Shown here: piece by piece, positions 6,141 through 6,498 of the stretch | Layout of the letters: every line of letters begins with the position of its first letter | Numbering within the stretch: the first letter of the stretch is position 1 | Assembly (NCBI GenBank): GCA_003229915.1 | Contig: QIGA01000280.1 | Coordinates: forward strand, 1 to 6,498 | Length of the DNA: 6,498 nt | Source of the DNA: Chloroflexota bacterium | GTDB lineage: Bacteria > Chloroflexota > Dehalococcoidia > SZUA-161 | Direction of reading: 5' to 3' | Made by a program: the position numbers and the translations under genes | The notes under the pieces: generated by a model | Database searches by the model: none | What the model was told of the DNA's origin: nothing | Seen by the model: only the letters and a program-made list of their open reading frames with translations

Positions 6141-6386
6141 ATGTTTCGTTCATTTGGATGGCCGGAGGCCCTCATAATACTGGCGGTAATCCTCATAGTT
6201 TTCGGCGTGGGGAAGCTGCCGCAGGTCGGAGGAGCGCTCGGTAAGGGGATCCGGGAATTCCGTCGAGGAAAATCAGGCCTGCTGGAAGAGTTAGAGGAAG
6301 AGGAAGAGCCCAAGCTCGAGACAAAGACCGCCAAGAAACTGGCAGAAAGTAAGGCAAAGGCAGTGGAAAGCTCGGAGTCTGTCTGA
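6141..6386 (+). CDS. tatA: TatA-family twin-arginine translocase subunit
   Basis: This is an 81-residue inner-membrane protein of the Sec-independent Tat export system, which moves folded, cofactor-loaded proteins with twin-arginine signals. Order of parts: a very short N terminus, one membrane helix at about residues 8-21 (ALIILAVILIVFG), the hinge FGVGKLPQVGG (21-31), an amphipathic helix ending GKGIREFRRGK, and an acidic then lysine-rich tail. This matches TatA/TatE; TatB is usually longer and lacks this exact hinge. Position 8 is Pro and 9 is Glu (PEA), the common polar pair at the start of TatA helices. It lies 65 bases after the MoeA-MobB fusion and may share its transcript. No tatC is seen in the window. 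By context it serves export of the molybdoenzyme of this cluster, though it would also serve other Tat substrates. Confidence 0.9.
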   Translation: MFRSFGWPEALIILAVILIVFGVGKLPQVGGALGKGIREFRRGKSGLLEELEEEEEPKLETKTAKKLAESKAKAVESSESV

Positions 6387-6393
6387 GAATTAT

Positions 6394-6433
6394 GGGGAGG
6401 TTGGAGCATCTGCTCTAGGCTACCCCTGTTTTC
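6394..6433 (+). terminator. Possible intrinsic terminator after tatA
   Basis: GGGG (6394-6397) can pair with CCCC (6423-6426) around an inner stem GAGC/GCTC (6404-6407 with 6412-6415, loop ATCT). The bases between are imperfectly paired. TGTTTTC follows at once. The hairpin starts 7 bases after the tatA stop. The imperfect stem and short T-run make this a moderate call at best. Confidence 0.35.
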
Positions 6434-6498
6434 TAAAGTTCTCGGCCACCCTCCTAGAGGCCCACTACAGCGATCTGTGTGACTATGCTGAAAAACTT
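6434..6498. other. Non-coding end of the window
   Basis: No supported gene is seen here. A short dyad CCTC-CTA-GAGG lies at 6450-6460. An ATG at 6485 opens only four codons before the window ends and has no ribosome site, so it is not called. Confidence 0.4.

Noticed and set aside
6065..6409. 114-residue open frame on the - strand over tatA
   Set aside because: It is Ser-rich and the exact antisense of the TatA coding sequence, with no motif of its own.

Overview
The window is a compact bacterial stretch with seven recognisable genes, all on the + strand. It centres on a molybdenum-dependent respiratory enzyme and on making its cofactor. The GC-rich sequence, Shine-Dalgarno sites, a NrfD-type quinone-interacting subunit, a TorD-type chaperone and a TatA protein suggest a bacterium that respires with an exported, membrane-bound molybdo-oxidoreductase. 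A sediment or groundwater anaerobe, possibly Chloroflexota (Dehalococcoidia-like), is my guess from gene style. The window holds no rRNA or other marker that would fix the taxon.

Region 1 (1-2116) is the 3' end of an enzyme operon. It begins inside a NrfD/PsrC-type membrane anchor whose 5' end lies outside the window. That gene is interrupted by an apparent one-base loss near 324-326: the protein continues uninterrupted in the -1 frame to 1171. An unrecognised 70-residue two-helix membrane protein (1174-1386) follows directly, then a TorD/DmsD-family chaperone (1409-2116). The catalytic and iron-sulfur subunits would be expected upstream and are not visible.

Region 2 (2117-2316) is a roughly 200-base gap with two inverted repeats and no convincing gene. 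It probably separates two transcription units.

Region 3 (2317-6075) is a tight cofactor operon. It encodes a MOT1-type molybdate transporter, MobA (guanylyltransferase) and a MoeA-MobB fusion (molybdenum insertion plus GTP-binding adaptor). The last two genes overlap by ATGA. Together these cover molybdate uptake, insertion into molybdopterin and conversion to the guanine dinucleotide cofactor used by DMSO-reductase-family enzymes.

Region 4 (6076-6498) holds a TatA gene with a very strong ribosome binding site, followed by a terminator-like hairpin. TatA fits the logic of the cluster, because cofactor-loaded molybdoenzymes are typically exported folded by the Tat system after TorD-type proofreading.

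I see no CRISPR array, mobile element, tRNA, rRNA or clearly new defence system. The points most worth a second look are the broken NrfD gene, the small membrane protein beside it, the MOT1-MobA-MoeA/MobB arrangement, and a nine-G tract inside the chaperone gene.
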